Source: an uncultured Flavobacteriales bacterium
GTDB lineage: Bacteria > Bacteroidota > Bacteroidia > Flavobacteriales_E > Vicingaceae
Length of the DNA: 23,706 nucleotides
Direction: 5' to 3'
Assembly (NCBI GenBank): GCA_937901255.1
Contig: CALCHN010000017.1
Span: forward strand, 1-23,706
A program made the position numbers and the translations under genes. Position 1 is the first letter of the stretch. The number at the start of each line of letters is the position of its first letter. This document shows positions 1 to 8,484 of this stretch, in pieces. The notes below the pieces were generated by a model, which was not told where the DNA came from, did no database searches, and saw only the letters and a program-made list of their open reading frames with translations.

Positions 1-1243
1 CCATCTGCTCAATCTTCATATCTATTATGGCCTGTTCTGCCTGTAATAGCTTTTCCGATTCTTTAAGAACGTTTGCTGCTGCCTCCTCTCTCTCTTGTAA
101 ACTTCTTGTAGTGTCTTCTGCTATCTTGTTTTGAGCCTTAATTACCCTGTTGCTCTTTGATCTTGTCAATATCAAATTGTTTTCGGCTTCATCAATATCT
201 ATTGCAAGTTGTGCCAATCTTAGCCCTTGATCAATGGATTCATCAAAAAAGTCTTTAGTTTCTTTTGCAGCATTCTTAACTTTGTCCACTACATTTTCAA
301 CTCCTGTAGCTACTTGCTCAAACCCTTGTTTAACTTTGGAAAAATCTTTTTCTATTAACCCTTGAAGTATAGTTCCAAATGGACTTAGAAATTTCTTTAT
401 AGTATCACTGATGAAATCTTGAAGTTTCTTAAGTGATTCCTGTGGCTTTGTAAAGGCTTCGAATAAATCTGCTCCCAATTCTTGAACTATACCCAATAAT
501 CTTGAAAATATTACAGATAATGGTTTGGTTACTTTAGTTACCTTATCCATTCCCTCTTGCGTAGTGGTTAAATAGGTAGTCAATAAACCCAACGCTATTG
601 CAATGGCTCCAATCCCTGTACTTATTAATGCAATCTTTAAAGGCTTAGATAGTTTTATAAGTCCTCCAAAACCTTGCTGTGATACTTTAATCTTAGCGTT
701 CATCATGGTCAGACCTTCTTTAACTCCGTTCAATACGGATGTCATTTGATCTAGCCCGGGTATCGCATTTCTTATGGCCTGTTCATAATTGCCAATGTTT
801 ATCTTTTGCTTGGTATAAGCGTCTGAGTTGTCTTTTATCTTTTCGTTGTTTTCATCTAGCTTTTTATTGATGTCCTCTAATTCTTTTGAGCCTAAAGGTG
901 CATCAACTTTTAAAGCGTTCAATGCTTTATTATTTGCCCTTAACTCTCTTATAGATGTTGATTGTTGTTCTAGTGCAGTGGTTAGTTGGTCTGTTCTATT
1001 AATAGATTGTTGGTTTGAATCTCTTGAATCTTGTAATACTTGAAGTCTTTTCCTATACTCATTGTTCAATGATTTAATCTTTGTTTCTTGATTAACTAAA
1101 GCTTCAGATGTAGTGTCCTCGCTTTTCTTCATATCACGAAGTTCTTTTTTTAGAAGGTCTAACTCCTTTCTATATTTTGCAGCCTCTTGCAACACTCCTG
1201 TAAGGTCAATGTCAAAGTCTGCTATCTGTATTCTTTCTGCCAT
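1..1243 (-). CDS. Phage tail tape measure protein, N-terminal part (cut by window edge)
   Basis: The reading frame is open from an ATG at 1243 to the window edge, 414 codons with no stop. The first 150 or so residues are charged, rich in Gln, Lys and Glu and of coiled-coil type. A hydrophobic segment of about 23 residues (near residues 204-227, Gly/Ala/Ile/Leu rich) follows, then more amphipathic helix. Long coiled coil plus one or more hydrophobic segments is the usual composition of tape measure proteins, which set tail length and are thought to help DNA cross the membrane. The ATG directly follows the stop of the upstream tail gene at 1244. The C-terminal part lies outside the window, so full size is unknown. 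Confidence 0.8.
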   Translation of the reverse strand, partial: MAERIQIADFDIDLTGVLQEAAKYRKELDLLKKELRDMKKSEDTTSEALVNQETKIKSLNNEYRKRLQVLQDSRDSNQQSINRTDQLTTALEQQSTSIRELRANNKALNALKVDAPLGSKELEDINKKLDENNEKIKDNSDAYTKQKINIGNYEQAIRNAIPGLDQMTSVLNGVKEGLTMMNAKIKVSQQGFGGLIKLSKPLKIALISTGIGAIAIALGLLTTYLTTTQEGMDKVTKVTKPLSVIFSRLLGIVQELGADLFEAFTKPQESLKKLQDFISDTIKKFLSPFGTILQGLIEKDFSKVKQGFEQVATGVENVVDKVKNAAKETKDFFDESIDQGLRLAQLAIDIDEAENNLILTRSKSNRVIKAQNKIAEDTTRSLQEREEAAANVLKESEKLLQAEQAIIDMKIEQM

Positions 1244-3088
1244 TTAAATAATGCTTTGTTGTTCCAATTTGATAAATTCGGCTTTTGTTATTGTCTGTGA
1301 ACTGTCCCATGTTAACTTATTCAATAAAAAAAATCCTGACTCCTGTTTGAAATAATACTTAACATCAAATCTCAAATCCCTAATATCGAATAAATTTAAG
1401 ATTAATTCTATATCCATAACCTTTACCGTGTTCAATAATGCCGCTATTGATGGATATTCCTCATTTACTATTACGTCATAATCTCTTGGTATAGCTTTGT
1501 AGTATGTCGAATAAGCCGTTCCATCTAATTTTATTTGCCCTACATCATTGACCATTTCACCTCTCATAAAATAGAATCTGTCATTTAAAGGCTTATAGAC
1601 TTGTCCATTGTTTTTCATCTCAATATCATATAGCTTATATCCTGCTATTGTAATACCGTCTTTTAAAAGGCTTGGATGTTGATTTGATGGATAGGTCTTA
1701 CTTTTAAAAACAGTATGCTTTTGCTCTAGGTTTAGGTTGTTAATATCAAAACTTCCATCATGGTATTCTTGATCTTCTTCTTCATAAGAGTGCCTTAGAT
1801 AGTTCTTTATTGCATAGTTGTTATAAGCATACTTTTCGCTTGTTCTTCTTACAAACTTATCTGACCAATCAACTACATCAGCATTTATCCTGTCATCAAT
1901 GTTCATGAACTTTATGGATTTGTTTTTTACATTTGGAATTGCAATAGAAGCATTACGCATCATTACCTCTTTAATAAAGTCTATTGAGTTGTACTCCATT
2001 GATGCACTTTGATAGTCTGTAATTACAGCATTGGATGCAACTATTTGAAAATTCCCAATGATATGAACCTTCCCATTGTTCCAATATTGACACAATATTC
2101 GATGTTTAACAGATATTTTGTCGCCAATACTCAAATTACCCAGTGATACCCTATGCCCATGATTAGATGCTGCGACTCCTACTGATATTATTCCATTTAT
2201 ATAGATATAAAAATTGTTCTGGAATACCCCCCCTGCATCCTGTATTTTTATTTGAGGCACTATAATATCATATTCCATTGCATCCATTATTTCAACCTCT
2301 CCACTATCAAGGTCAATGTAGGTAGGATTTATTTCTCCTGACTGAAATGGCACATCATGGTTTATCTCTGTGATTACGGCGCTATATATTTGAATTGTCC
2401 TGTTCCATAAGAACGCCTCTAAAATTCCAACCGTCAAACCTACTTCGCCCTCTTCCTGTACCTTATTGCCATAAGTCATCCAATCTTCATCTATATTTTC
2501 AAGTCCTGTATAAGTCCATCCAAAGGTTGTAAAGATTAAATCCATTAACCATTTTACATTTACTGAAGGCGTTAAGTATGCTACTTTAAAATCGGTATAA
2601 CTTGCATCAGCATTCAATTCTCCATTATAGTCTGCTATTATGTATCTGTAAGGGTCGCTCCCTGTCCAACTATCTACAACTGTCTGCAATGTTTTATCAT
2701 GGCTCAAATTTCCCTGCCCCCCCACTATATTCTCTAAGGTAGTGTTTTTTATATTATTGAAAAAATCCACAATCCCACTAACTACATGCCCTTTGTATTC
2801 CTTTTCTAGTGTTTCGGTTATTTTCAAGTTACCTTTTTCAACTATTGGTACTCCGCTATAATTTACCGATACTTCAATTAGCATGTATGGTATGCCCGAA
2901 GTGCTTCCAACCAATCCCAACCCTTCAAATATTTGAATATTATTAATTGACTTTGGAAACTTCATTGACCAACCCCATGATGAATTGACCTCCGATATAT
3001 TACCAATTTCTGATGTCTGAAAAGTGTATTTTATACCGCCTTCAACATCCAATCGCTCACCTGTATTTATTATTACTACTTCAAGCAT
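1244..3088 (-). CDS. Large tail-tip or baseplate-like structural protein
   Basis: A 614-residue protein rich in beta-strand-type sequence, Asn and aromatic residues, with no membrane segment or enzymatic motif that I recognise. It overlaps the end of the 3081-4007 gene by 8 nt and is followed directly by the tape measure gene, so it belongs to the tail operon. Size and position fit a distal-tail, tail-tip or baseplate protein of Bacteroidota phages. That assignment rests on context and general composition, not on a diagnostic motif. In many phages such genes lie downstream of the tape measure gene; here it is upstream. Confidence 0.55.
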   Translation of the reverse strand: MLEVVIINTGERLDVEGGIKYTFQTSEIGNISEVNSSWGWSMKFPKSINNIQIFEGLGLVGSTSGIPYMLIEVSVNYSGVPIVEKGNLKITETLEKEYKGHVVSGIVDFFNNIKNTTLENIVGGQGNLSHDKTLQTVVDSWTGSDPYRYIIADYNGELNADASYTDFKVAYLTPSVNVKWLMDLIFTTFGWTYTGLENIDEDWMTYGNKVQEEGEVGLTVGILEAFLWNRTIQIYSAVITEINHDVPFQSGEINPTYIDLDSGEVEIMDAMEYDIIVPQIKIQDAGGVFQNNFYIYINGIISVGVAASNHGHRVSLGNLSIGDKISVKHRILCQYWNNGKVHIIGNFQIVASNAVITDYQSASMEYNSIDFIKEVMMRNASIAIPNVKNKSIKFMNIDDRINADVVDWSDKFVRRTSEKYAYNNYAIKNYLRHSYEEEDQEYHDGSFDINNLNLEQKHTVFKSKTYPSNQHPSLLKDGITIAGYKLYDIEMKNNGQVYKPLNDRFYFMRGEMVNDVGQIKLDGTAYSTYYKAIPRDYDVIVNEEYPSIAALLNTVKVMDIELILNLFDIRDLRFDVKYYFKQESGFFLLNKLTWDSSQTITKAEFIKLEQQSII

Positions 3089-4007
3089 TTAGTCTATTGT
3101 CTTTGGTTAGGTTTAAATCAAATGTTAACGAAGCATCGTATGTTTCTTCTCCTGATTCTATAGATATATTGTTGCCGTTATTTATAAGCTTTGTCCAATC
3201 ATTTGTAGCGTAAACTATAAAGTCCGAATCCATCAATTTATGAAACTCATATACCCATACTTCAGGTGAATTTATCAAACTCATTAATATACCATAATGC
3301 CTTTTATCGAATCTCGATTCAACTGTTAACTTCATTTTACTATTGCTCCCAAATTGATAGAAGTTGTTCTGTGGTGCTGATATGGTTGTTGATGTTGGAA
3401 ATGTATCTATGTACTCTTGGCTTTCTCCGCTTTCCTGTAACGTAAACGTATTGAAGTAATATGTTGAATAACCACCCAATTGATTCTTGAATAAAAGATA
3501 TGCCCCTTCGCAAGAATGCTTTTTCATCAACTCCTGTTCAGCTTCAAGAATTGAGGCTTTGATTATATTTGTACCGGTTATTGTATATTTACTTGAAGGT
3601 AATCCATCCCAAACAGGTATTTTTTCAGATACTTTTAATATGGTTCCATCACTTAAATAATTATTTTGTCCTCCATATTGCCCTCCTCTTATGAATGTTT
3701 TCCCATTGATTGGAATTGTTACTCCTTGTTCTAAATCTTCATCGTAATAAAATACAGTAATATCTATTGTTATCCTGTTACTGTTTGGTGTTTGGAAGTT
3801 AGGCTTTGGAAATTGTGATTTAACTATAGGTGATATATCAATCATTGCCTCTCCATTGTACATTTGAGATGTTATAATTCTACTCCCTACAGTTATTGTT
3901 AACTCATAGTTTTTTGGATCCTCACCAATAACTGGCACATCAAAAATCCTTAAATAAATAGGATTGTTAATTAAGTAATAATTCTGTTCTAACCCTTGTA
4001 CTGTCAT
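3081..4007 (-). CDS. Tail structural protein, probable distal-tail type
   Basis: A 308-residue, beta-rich protein with many Thr, Ser, Asn and Tyr residues and no signal peptide. It starts 4 nt inside the end of the tail-completion gene (ATGA-type overlap) and overlaps the next tail gene by 8 nt, so it is translated within the tail operon. It probably contributes to the tail tube end or tail tip. No specific fold could be confirmed by reading alone. It could also be a tail tube protein, but the lack of a compact 130-200 residue tube-like length makes a tip role more likely. Confidence 0.5.
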   Translation of the reverse strand: MTVQGLEQNYYLINNPIYLRIFDVPVIGEDPKNYELTITVGSRIITSQMYNGEAMIDISPIVKSQFPKPNFQTPNSNRITIDITVFYYDEDLEQGVTIPINGKTFIRGGQYGGQNNYLSDGTILKVSEKIPVWDGLPSSKYTITGTNIIKASILEAEQELMKKHSCEGAYLLFKNQLGGYSTYYFNTFTLQESGESQEYIDTFPTSTTISAPQNNFYQFGSNSKMKLTVESRFDKRHYGILMSLINSPEVWVYEFHKLMDSDFIVYATNDWTKLINNGNNISIESGEETYDASLTFDLNLTKDNRLNA

Positions 4008-4480
4008 CTCGTAAATGCTAATTTAGTATCAATGTATAATTTACTCCTTATGTTCTCACCCAATTTTTCCACTATTCTATTTTGAATAAAGTCTAAGAAT
4101 GGTTTTGAATTTAAGAACTCCAATAAATCTGAACCGCCCTTTTGTTTCCATGTCGTACCCTTTCTTGCTATATTTTGAGCCACTGCATAAGGATTTAGAT
4201 TTAATCCCTTATCTTTTACCCATTGAGCTATTATAGTTGAGCCTGCCCATCCTACCCATGCCTTTAAAGCTTCAGGTGATTGATTTGAATTAGGGCTTCT
4301 ACCATTTGCTAAATATTCTGTGTAATCCATGCCCCATATTGTATTCCCTCTTGCTTCTACATTGTTCTTCCATTGTCCGCTTGCATTCATTCCAAGTGCC
4401 ATAAAATGTGGTATGAAGAGTGCATCTATTGCATCCTTCAATATCAATTCCATTTCCTGTTCTGTTACTTGAATAGCCAT
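4004..4480 (-). CDS. HK97 gp10-like tail completion protein
   Basis: A 158-residue protein. Its central part has the motif series typical of gp10-like neck or tail-completion proteins: a Tyr-Leu-Ala-Asn-Gly-Arg turn near residues 55-60, then Pro-Tyr-Ala-Val-Ala near 97-101 and an Ile-Ala-Arg-Lys-Gly-Thr motif near 104-109, followed by a C-terminal helix ending in basic residues. Such proteins join the tail to the connector. It overlaps both neighbours (4465 and 4007), as in a tightly packed late operon. Family assignment is from recognised motif order and is moderately secure. Confidence 0.6.
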   Translation of the reverse strand: MAIQVTEQEMELILKDAIDALFIPHFMALGMNASGQWKNNVEARGNTIWGMDYTEYLANGRSPNSNQSPEALKAWVGWAGSTIIAQWVKDKGLNLNPYAVAQNIARKGTTWKQKGGSDLLEFLNSKPFLDFIQNRIVEKLGENIRSKLYIDTKLAFTR

Positions 4481-4662
4481 CTGAAAAACATATTTTGCCT
4501 GTTTATCTTATCCAATGCTAAATTACAATAAGTTATCAATTCTTGTTGTGTTTCTATATTAGCATTATCCCTTATCTCTTCATAGGTTTTTCTAGCATAC
4601 CTTATCATAATGCGCCACAAAGCAATGCTTGAAACAACTATAAGTATAAGTAAATATATCAT
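4465..4662 (-). CDS. Small single-pass membrane protein
   Basis: A 65-residue protein with one N-terminal hydrophobic helix (about residues 3-18) followed by a charged, helical tail. It overlaps the start of the gp10-like gene by 16 nt. It is the first gene after a 55-nt gap that contains a TAAATTTG element, so it may begin a transcript. The function is unknown; a membrane-linked role such as lysis or exclusion is possible but nothing in the sequence proves it. Confidence 0.55.
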   Translation of the reverse strand: MIYLLILIVVSSIALWRIMIRYARKTYEEIRDNANIETQQELITYCNLALDKINRQNMFFRWLFK

Positions 4663-4682
4663 TTTCTTTTTAATTTTCGTCG

Positions 4683-4705
4683 AAAGTATACAAATTTAAC
4701 GAGCC
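4683..4705 (-). promoter_or_regulatory. Possible promoter -7 element TAAATTTG ahead of 4662
   Basis: On the minus strand TAAATTTG followed by TATAC lies about 30 nt ahead of the ATG at 4662 and matches the Bacteroidota -7 consensus TAnnTTTG. No TTG is found at the expected 19-21 nt upstream, so this is a weak candidate. Confidence 0.3.
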
Positions 4706-4717
4706 TGTATTGACTTT

Positions 4718-5215
4718 TCATTCTATCTCTATTGTTTCAGTTAATGAAAATTGAACCCTCCACCCTGAATAGTTTTGGTCTTGAAAATCCAATACTACGC
4801 TCCAATTCTCACTATCGTATCTTATCGGCAACCCCGTAATAACGCAAAAGTCCAAATCACTTATACAATCCATTATGGGCTTTAATATCTTTTTCCACTT
4901 GCTCTCCTCTATTGGATGTCTTTTTTGCTCCTGATAAACGTTTATATCTATCCTATCATTAATCAAAAAGTACAGATTGAATCTTTGTGTTACTGATTTA
5001 GATGTTATATAGAATTGATTATTAGCATAGTTCCTATTTTTTGTAAGTGTTAAATCAGTTAAGAATACTTTTAAGCAGCATTCGTCTTCTTGCTGCTCTG
5101 ATTCGTTTAAATCACTTATCCTTTCCACATATTCAAAATCCCAACAGTAGCCACATTTCCTTTCTTCATTCCAAAGTTCTATCTGCTGTTCAAAAAAATC
5201 TACTATATCAATCAT
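4718..5215 (-). CDS. Hypothetical late protein, possible tail terminator-type
   Basis: A 165-residue protein lying between the chaperone-like gene and the small membrane gene, sharing an ATGA overlap with the upstream gene at 5212-5215. It has a Cys-Gly-Tyr-Cys motif near residues 21-24 and a Cys-Cys pair near 46-47. The second half alternates hydrophobic and polar residues, as in a beta sheet (Trp-Ser-Val-Val-Leu-Asp-Phe near 137-143). Its position in a head-tail joining block and its size suit a tail terminator, but I recognise no family signature. Confidence 0.5.
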   Translation of the reverse strand: MIDIVDFFEQQIELWNEERKCGYCWDFEYVERISDLNESEQQEDECCLKVFLTDLTLTKNRNYANNQFYITSKSVTQRFNLYFLINDRIDINVYQEQKRHPIEESKWKKILKPIMDCISDLDFCVITGLPIRYDSENWSVVLDFQDQNYSGWRVQFSLTETIEIE

Positions 5216-5733
5216 TGCTTAACTTTATTAATCTCATTTAACTTTTTCTGAATATCATTTTCAATCTTGTTTTTTAACTGAATTTCAAATATAGTTTCAT
5301 AAGGCAAATTCTTAGCCTCTTCATGAGTATAACAATAATCCTTTGCTATTGCATCTATCAATGGGAAATCATTCAACACTTCCATTTTTTTAATGCCTGC
5401 ATTTATCAACTTTGGATCTATAGTACTATGAAGTTGTGTTTTCTCCAAATCAATTATAATCTTGTACTGGTCCATTAACCAAAGATAGAACTTAAACTTG
5501 TTATGATTGTCAGCCTTTTTAATCTTAGCTAGTGGAGCCTTTAATACAATCTGAAACACTTCATCGTATTTACCCTCTTCAATTAGGTTGGGTATAGTGT
5601 TCTTAACTGTCCAATAAGGTAGATTGAATATATCTTTAACCTCAATGCCCAATAGTTTATTAGACCTCTTGGCATGCTCTCTTACAACATCTAAGTGTGG
5701 TATTTGACTTAAGAAGTATTCAAATGATACCAT
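5212..5733 (-). CDS. Probable tail assembly chaperone-like protein
   Basis: A 173-residue, mainly helical protein. The C-terminal part (about residues 118-165) has the pattern Asp-Phe-Pro-Leu-Ile-Asp-Ala-Ile-Ala-Lys, then Leu-Pro-Tyr-Glu-Thr-Ile-Phe and a Lys-rich coiled-coil end. I associate this with proteins encoded near the tail genes of Bacteroidota phages that resemble tape-measure chaperones. It sits 4 nt after the lipoprotein gene and overlaps the next gene by 4 nt. The tape measure gene is in the same operon but five genes later. Assignment is tentative. Confidence 0.45.
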   Translation of the reverse strand: MVSFEYFLSQIPHLDVVREHAKRSNKLLGIEVKDIFNLPYWTVKNTIPNLIEEGKYDEVFQIVLKAPLAKIKKADNHNKFKFYLWLMDQYKIIIDLEKTQLHSTIDPKLINAGIKKMEVLNDFPLIDAIAKDYCYTHEEAKNLPYETIFEIQLKNKIENDIQKKLNEINKVKQ

Positions 5734-5737
5734 GGTC

Positions 5738-6079
5738 TTATTCTTTACTTCCTCTTGTTACGCCCCAATTGTCAACGGCATACATAGGAAAATCCCAATA
5801 CCCTTCCAAAGTATCTCCGTAAATGTCTGCTACTTTTATAAGTTTGCATGCACCATATTTATACAAGCTATCAATTCTGCGGCTTTCTGCATCCCAAATT
5901 TTATACTTCCACATTCCAGTCATTTCACAATCTTTAGACAATTGGATATACCACATATCGTATTCCTTTGGCTCTTCCTGCTCAACTTTTTTAGGTGTTG
6001 GTTCTACTTTCTCTTCCTTTTCGCATGATATAAAAGCTATCATTGCTAATGCTACTAATACTGTTCTTAATCTTTTCAT
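5738..6079 (-). CDS. Surface-type lipoprotein in the late operon
   Basis: A 113-residue protein with a signal peptide (Lys-Arg start, hydrophobic core to about residue 17) and a lipobox ending Phe-Ile-Ser-Cys. The Cys is followed by Glu-Lys-Glu-Glu-Lys, an acidic/basic stretch like the lipoprotein export signals that send Bacteroidota lipoproteins to the cell surface. A Pro/Glu/Lys linker leads to a Trp- and Tyr-rich globular part. It is placed between the large terminase gene and the tail genes. A role in blocking superinfection at the host surface is an inference; it could equally be a cell-envelope moron. The start is preceded by the AACTCAAAA leader motif. Confidence 0.7.
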   Translation of the reverse strand: MKRLRTVLVALAMIAFISCEKEEKVEPTPKKVEQEEPKEYDMWYIQLSKDCEMTGMWKYKIWDAESRRIDSLYKYGACKLIKVADIYGDTLEGYWDFPMYAVDNWGVTRGSKE

Positions 6080-6090
6080 TGTTTTGAGTT

Positions 6091-7371
6091 TTAATAATTA
6101 TTAATTGTTCCTGAACGTCCAAATTTAATACTTTTATTTTTAAGTTCAAATCTAGCCCTTATAATAAACGCATCCAAAAGGTCAGGAGAACGTCCTATCA
6201 ATTCCTTTATCTTGATCTTGGGCAATGCCTGTATCTTTCCTTCCTTGTCCAAATCATAGGATTGCATGCATTCCAACTCCTGTATGAATGTAGTTTTTGG
6301 AATCTCACAATCTACAAATACTTCTTTTGCTTCTACAAGTTCAGCCATTTTATAAATACATTGTGATTTTAAATTCTTGTAGTTCGCTCCTCCTATTGGT
6401 GAGCTTCCATTGTTGAACGGTACAGCCCCTTTTAAATAGCCTCTCAAAAATGAACCCAATCCATCAGCATCATAAGCAATGTTAGATCGTCCTACCTTCC
6501 ATTTTTCAGCAGTATCCTTTATCACCTTTTCCACTTCATCAGCATCACATTTATCTATTATCTTACAATGTACAACTTTAAATCCTGACCATACGAATAA
6601 AACAAACGTATCTGAACCATGCAAGGCTATATCTGCTGTAATATACATATCACCATCCTTAACATGATTATTGGTGAACAGGTCATTTATTGAACCATAA
6701 GAAATTAACATGTCCTCATTCTCTTGCTCTTCTGCTAAGTAAAGGCTTTTAAATATCTTAGGAGGCAAATCTCTTTGTGCCTGCTCTATTTCTTCTCTTG
6801 ACAATATCCCTGCTTCCACTCCATCCCATGCTGTTACTTTAAAATAGGCATACTCTTTATCGGTATTGGCTTTGCTCTTTAGTTGGTGCATCCAGTTGGC
6901 AGTGCCTCCAAAGTTCCCTATGAGCTTCATTTTACCGCCTGTTGCTGTTATAGTTGATCTAAGGGCATAGTAAGCCTCAACTCTCGCTCTAGGTGCTTCA
7001 TCAAATACTATGTAATAAACATCCTCGCCAAATAGGTTATCGGGCTTTTCTGCACTCTTGAAATGGATTATTACACCGTTAGGGCATGTTATTGTTAAAT
7101 TGCTTTCATTGATTTTATAAATGCCCGTCCTTCCTAATTTCGTCTTTAGCCGTTTGAATGCTATTTTAGTCTGTGAATAAACAGGTGCTACCCACCATAC
7201 ATTTTGCCCTTCCTTCATTTCAGGTGAATGAGCCTTTTCATAGATACCCCATATATGGGCAAAGGTCTTACCTATCTTAGTTGAGGCTTCTGTTATAGTG
7301 AATCTGCTATCATTGTAGAGAAAGTCTTTTTGATAGTCCGTTAGGTTGGGTTTTTTAATATTAATCTTCAA
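6091..7371 (-). CDS. terL: Terminase large subunit
   Basis: A 426-residue DNA-packaging motor. The N-terminal ATPase domain has a Walker A-like motif (Ala-Ser-Thr-Lys-Ile-Gly-Lys-Thr, about residues 29-36) and a Walker B motif Tyr-Ile-Val-Phe-Asp-Glu-Ala near 120-126. The C-terminal RNase H-like nuclease has an Asp after beta-1 (Ile-Thr-Ala-Asp near 244-247), a middle Asp pair (Tyr-Asp-Ala-Asp-Gly-Leu near 300) and a final Asp in Arg-Ser-Pro-Asp-Leu-Leu-Asp-Ala near 405-412. The length is normal for the family. It overlaps the small-subunit gene by 11 nt. Unusually, tail genes and no portal gene follow it. Confidence 0.9.
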   Translation of the reverse strand: MKINIKKPNLTDYQKDFLYNDSRFTITEASTKIGKTFAHIWGIYEKAHSPEMKEGQNVWWVAPVYSQTKIAFKRLKTKLGRTGIYKINESNLTITCPNGVIIHFKSAEKPDNLFGEDVYYIVFDEAPRARVEAYYALRSTITATGGKMKLIGNFGGTANWMHQLKSKANTDKEYAYFKVTAWDGVEAGILSREEIEQAQRDLPPKIFKSLYLAEEQENEDMLISYGSINDLFTNNHVKDGDMYITADIALHGSDTFVLFVWSGFKVVHCKIIDKCDADEVEKVIKDTAEKWKVGRSNIAYDADGLGSFLRGYLKGAVPFNNGSSPIGGANYKNLKSQCIYKMAELVEAKEVFVDCEIPKTTFIQELECMQSYDLDKEGKIQALPKIKIKELIGRSPDLLDAFIIRARFELKNKSIKFGRSGTINNY

Positions 7372-7732
7372 AGCTAATGTCTATTGACTTAACTGTTATT
7401 TCCTGTTTCTGTTCAGCCTTTCCAAATAACCAATCCCTATAATCACTCATCATCCTTTGCCTTGTTGCCTTACTGTTTAGATCAATTACTATCAGCCTTA
7501 TCCAATAAGGTTTGTCCTTATCCTTTGCAAAGTCTTTTAAGTCCTCTTCATCCATTGATAAAAGTAATCCCATCATATCAAAGTATTCTGTTCTCGTAGG
7601 TGCTTCATACCCTTTCTTTTTAATATCTAAGATATGCTCTGAATACTTCTTTTTAGGCTGTCCTTTCCTATTGATTCTAGGGTCTCCTTTCTTAAAAGGC
7701 TTTGCATCTAAATGTATATCTTTTCTTCCCAT
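7361..7732 (-). CDS. Probable terminase small subunit
   Basis: A 123-residue basic protein directly upstream of and overlapping terL. The N-terminus has the pattern Phe-Lys-Lys-Gly-Asp-Pro-Arg-Ile-Asn-Arg-Lys-Gly-Gln-Pro-Lys-Lys (about residues 13-28), which is common at the start of small terminase or DUF5681-type proteins. A helical middle follows, then Trp-Leu-Phe-Gly-Lys-Ala near the end, where homologues often have a Tyr-Gly-Lys motif. It would recognise phage DNA and recruit the large subunit. Assignment combines context and motif; no classical helix-turn-helix is obvious. Confidence 0.65.
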   Translation of the reverse strand: MGRKDIHLDAKPFKKGDPRINRKGQPKKKYSEHILDIKKKGYEAPTRTEYFDMMGLLLSMDEEDLKDFAKDKDKPYWIRLIVIDLNSKATRQRMMSDYRDWLFGKAEQKQEITVKSIDISFED

Positions 7733-7738
7733 ATCTTA

Positions 7739-7764
7739 AACAGTAAATAAACTGTTAATTTTTT
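7739..7764 (-). repeat. Short inverted repeat ahead of the small terminase gene
   Basis: AACAGT and ACTGTT arms separated by six nt lie in the 35-nt gap between the glycosyltransferase stop and the small terminase start. There is no T-run after it, so it looks more like an operator or mRNA hairpin than a terminator. A TAAATTTG box overlaps the last codons of the upstream gene. Confidence 0.35.
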
Positions 7765-7767
7765 GAC

Positions 7768-8484
7768 TTACAAATTTAATTGTATTGTGAATTTATTGGC
7801 TTTTCTCTTTGCACTTCTTATCATTCCTGGATACATTTTAACCAAATCTTTTATAGCTTTCTTTTCCATCTCAACAGTTCTATAATCTTTACATCCTCCC
7901 TCTGTCACCCAATGCTCATTTTCCCAATGCAAATACCTTATGCCTAATATTCCACCGTACTTAACTATATGTCTTAAACATATTTCATAGTCTTCTTTGA
8001 CTTTAAAATTCTCATCAAAATAAAACTCTTCATCATTTATCATACCCATACAACTTGCGGTTAGATATGTCTTTGTTAAAATTGGCTTATATGGATAAAC
8101 TGATCTTGGCGCTGCTTCTGTCTTTACTCCCCACATCTTATATCCCATTTGTTCTGTTATATCAAATGCCTTAATAAACTCCTCAGCCCAAAACCCCTCA
8201 TCCTTTATATCTACCTTCTTGCTCTGAGTATAACCCATTTTAGTATATCCTACATTCTTTGCATCATCATCTAAAAACACTACTCTTCTTTCTTTTGTGT
8301 TTTTTAATATCCAATTTCTTGTCTTTGTTATCCCTTGTATGTTATTTGGAACCCCTATTATATTTTTAATATTAGAATATTGATGAGCCTCGCTTTCAGG
8401 TACAAAAAAGGTTCCCAAGTTTGGCAATATATTATTTGTAGTTGTTCTTCCTGCCCTATTTTTACTTGGTATCGCTATTAGCAT
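7768..8484 (-). CDS. TET-associated-type glycosyltransferase (TAGT-like)
   Basis: A 238-residue GT-A-fold glycosyltransferase. It opens with Ile-Pro-Ser-Lys-Asn-Arg-Ala-Gly-Arg-Thr-Thr-Thr (residues 4-15). Next comes a Glu...Tyr segment, then Thr-Lys-Thr-Arg-Asn-Trp-Ile-Leu (53-60), and the metal/nucleotide-sugar motif Val-Val-Phe-Leu-Asp-Asp-Asp (68-74). Glu-Asp-Tyr-Glu appears near 165 and Asn-Glu-His-Trp near 190. This order is that of the phage TAGT family proposed to glycosylate hydroxylated bases in DNA. It overlaps the ParB-like gene by 23 nt and precedes the terminase genes. No TET/JBP oxygenase or hydroxymethylase is visible here, so the acceptor is unknown. Confidence 0.75.
   Translation of the reverse strand: MLIAIPSKNRAGRTTTNNILPNLGTFFVPESEAHQYSNIKNIIGVPNNIQGITKTRNWILKNTKERRVVFLDDDAKNVGYTKMGYTQSKKVDIKDEGFWAEEFIKAFDITEQMGYKMWGVKTEAAPRSVYPYKPILTKTYLTASCMGMINDEEFYFDENFKVKEDYEICLRHIVKYGGILGIRYLHWENEHWVTEGGCKDYRTVEMEKKAIKDLVKMYPGMIRSAKRKANKFTIQLNL

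Noticed and set aside
828..1043. Plus-strand frame of 71 codons
   Set aside because: It is the antisense of the tape measure coding region, Ser/Phe/Leu-rich as expected for a shadow of Lys/Glu-rich coiled coil.
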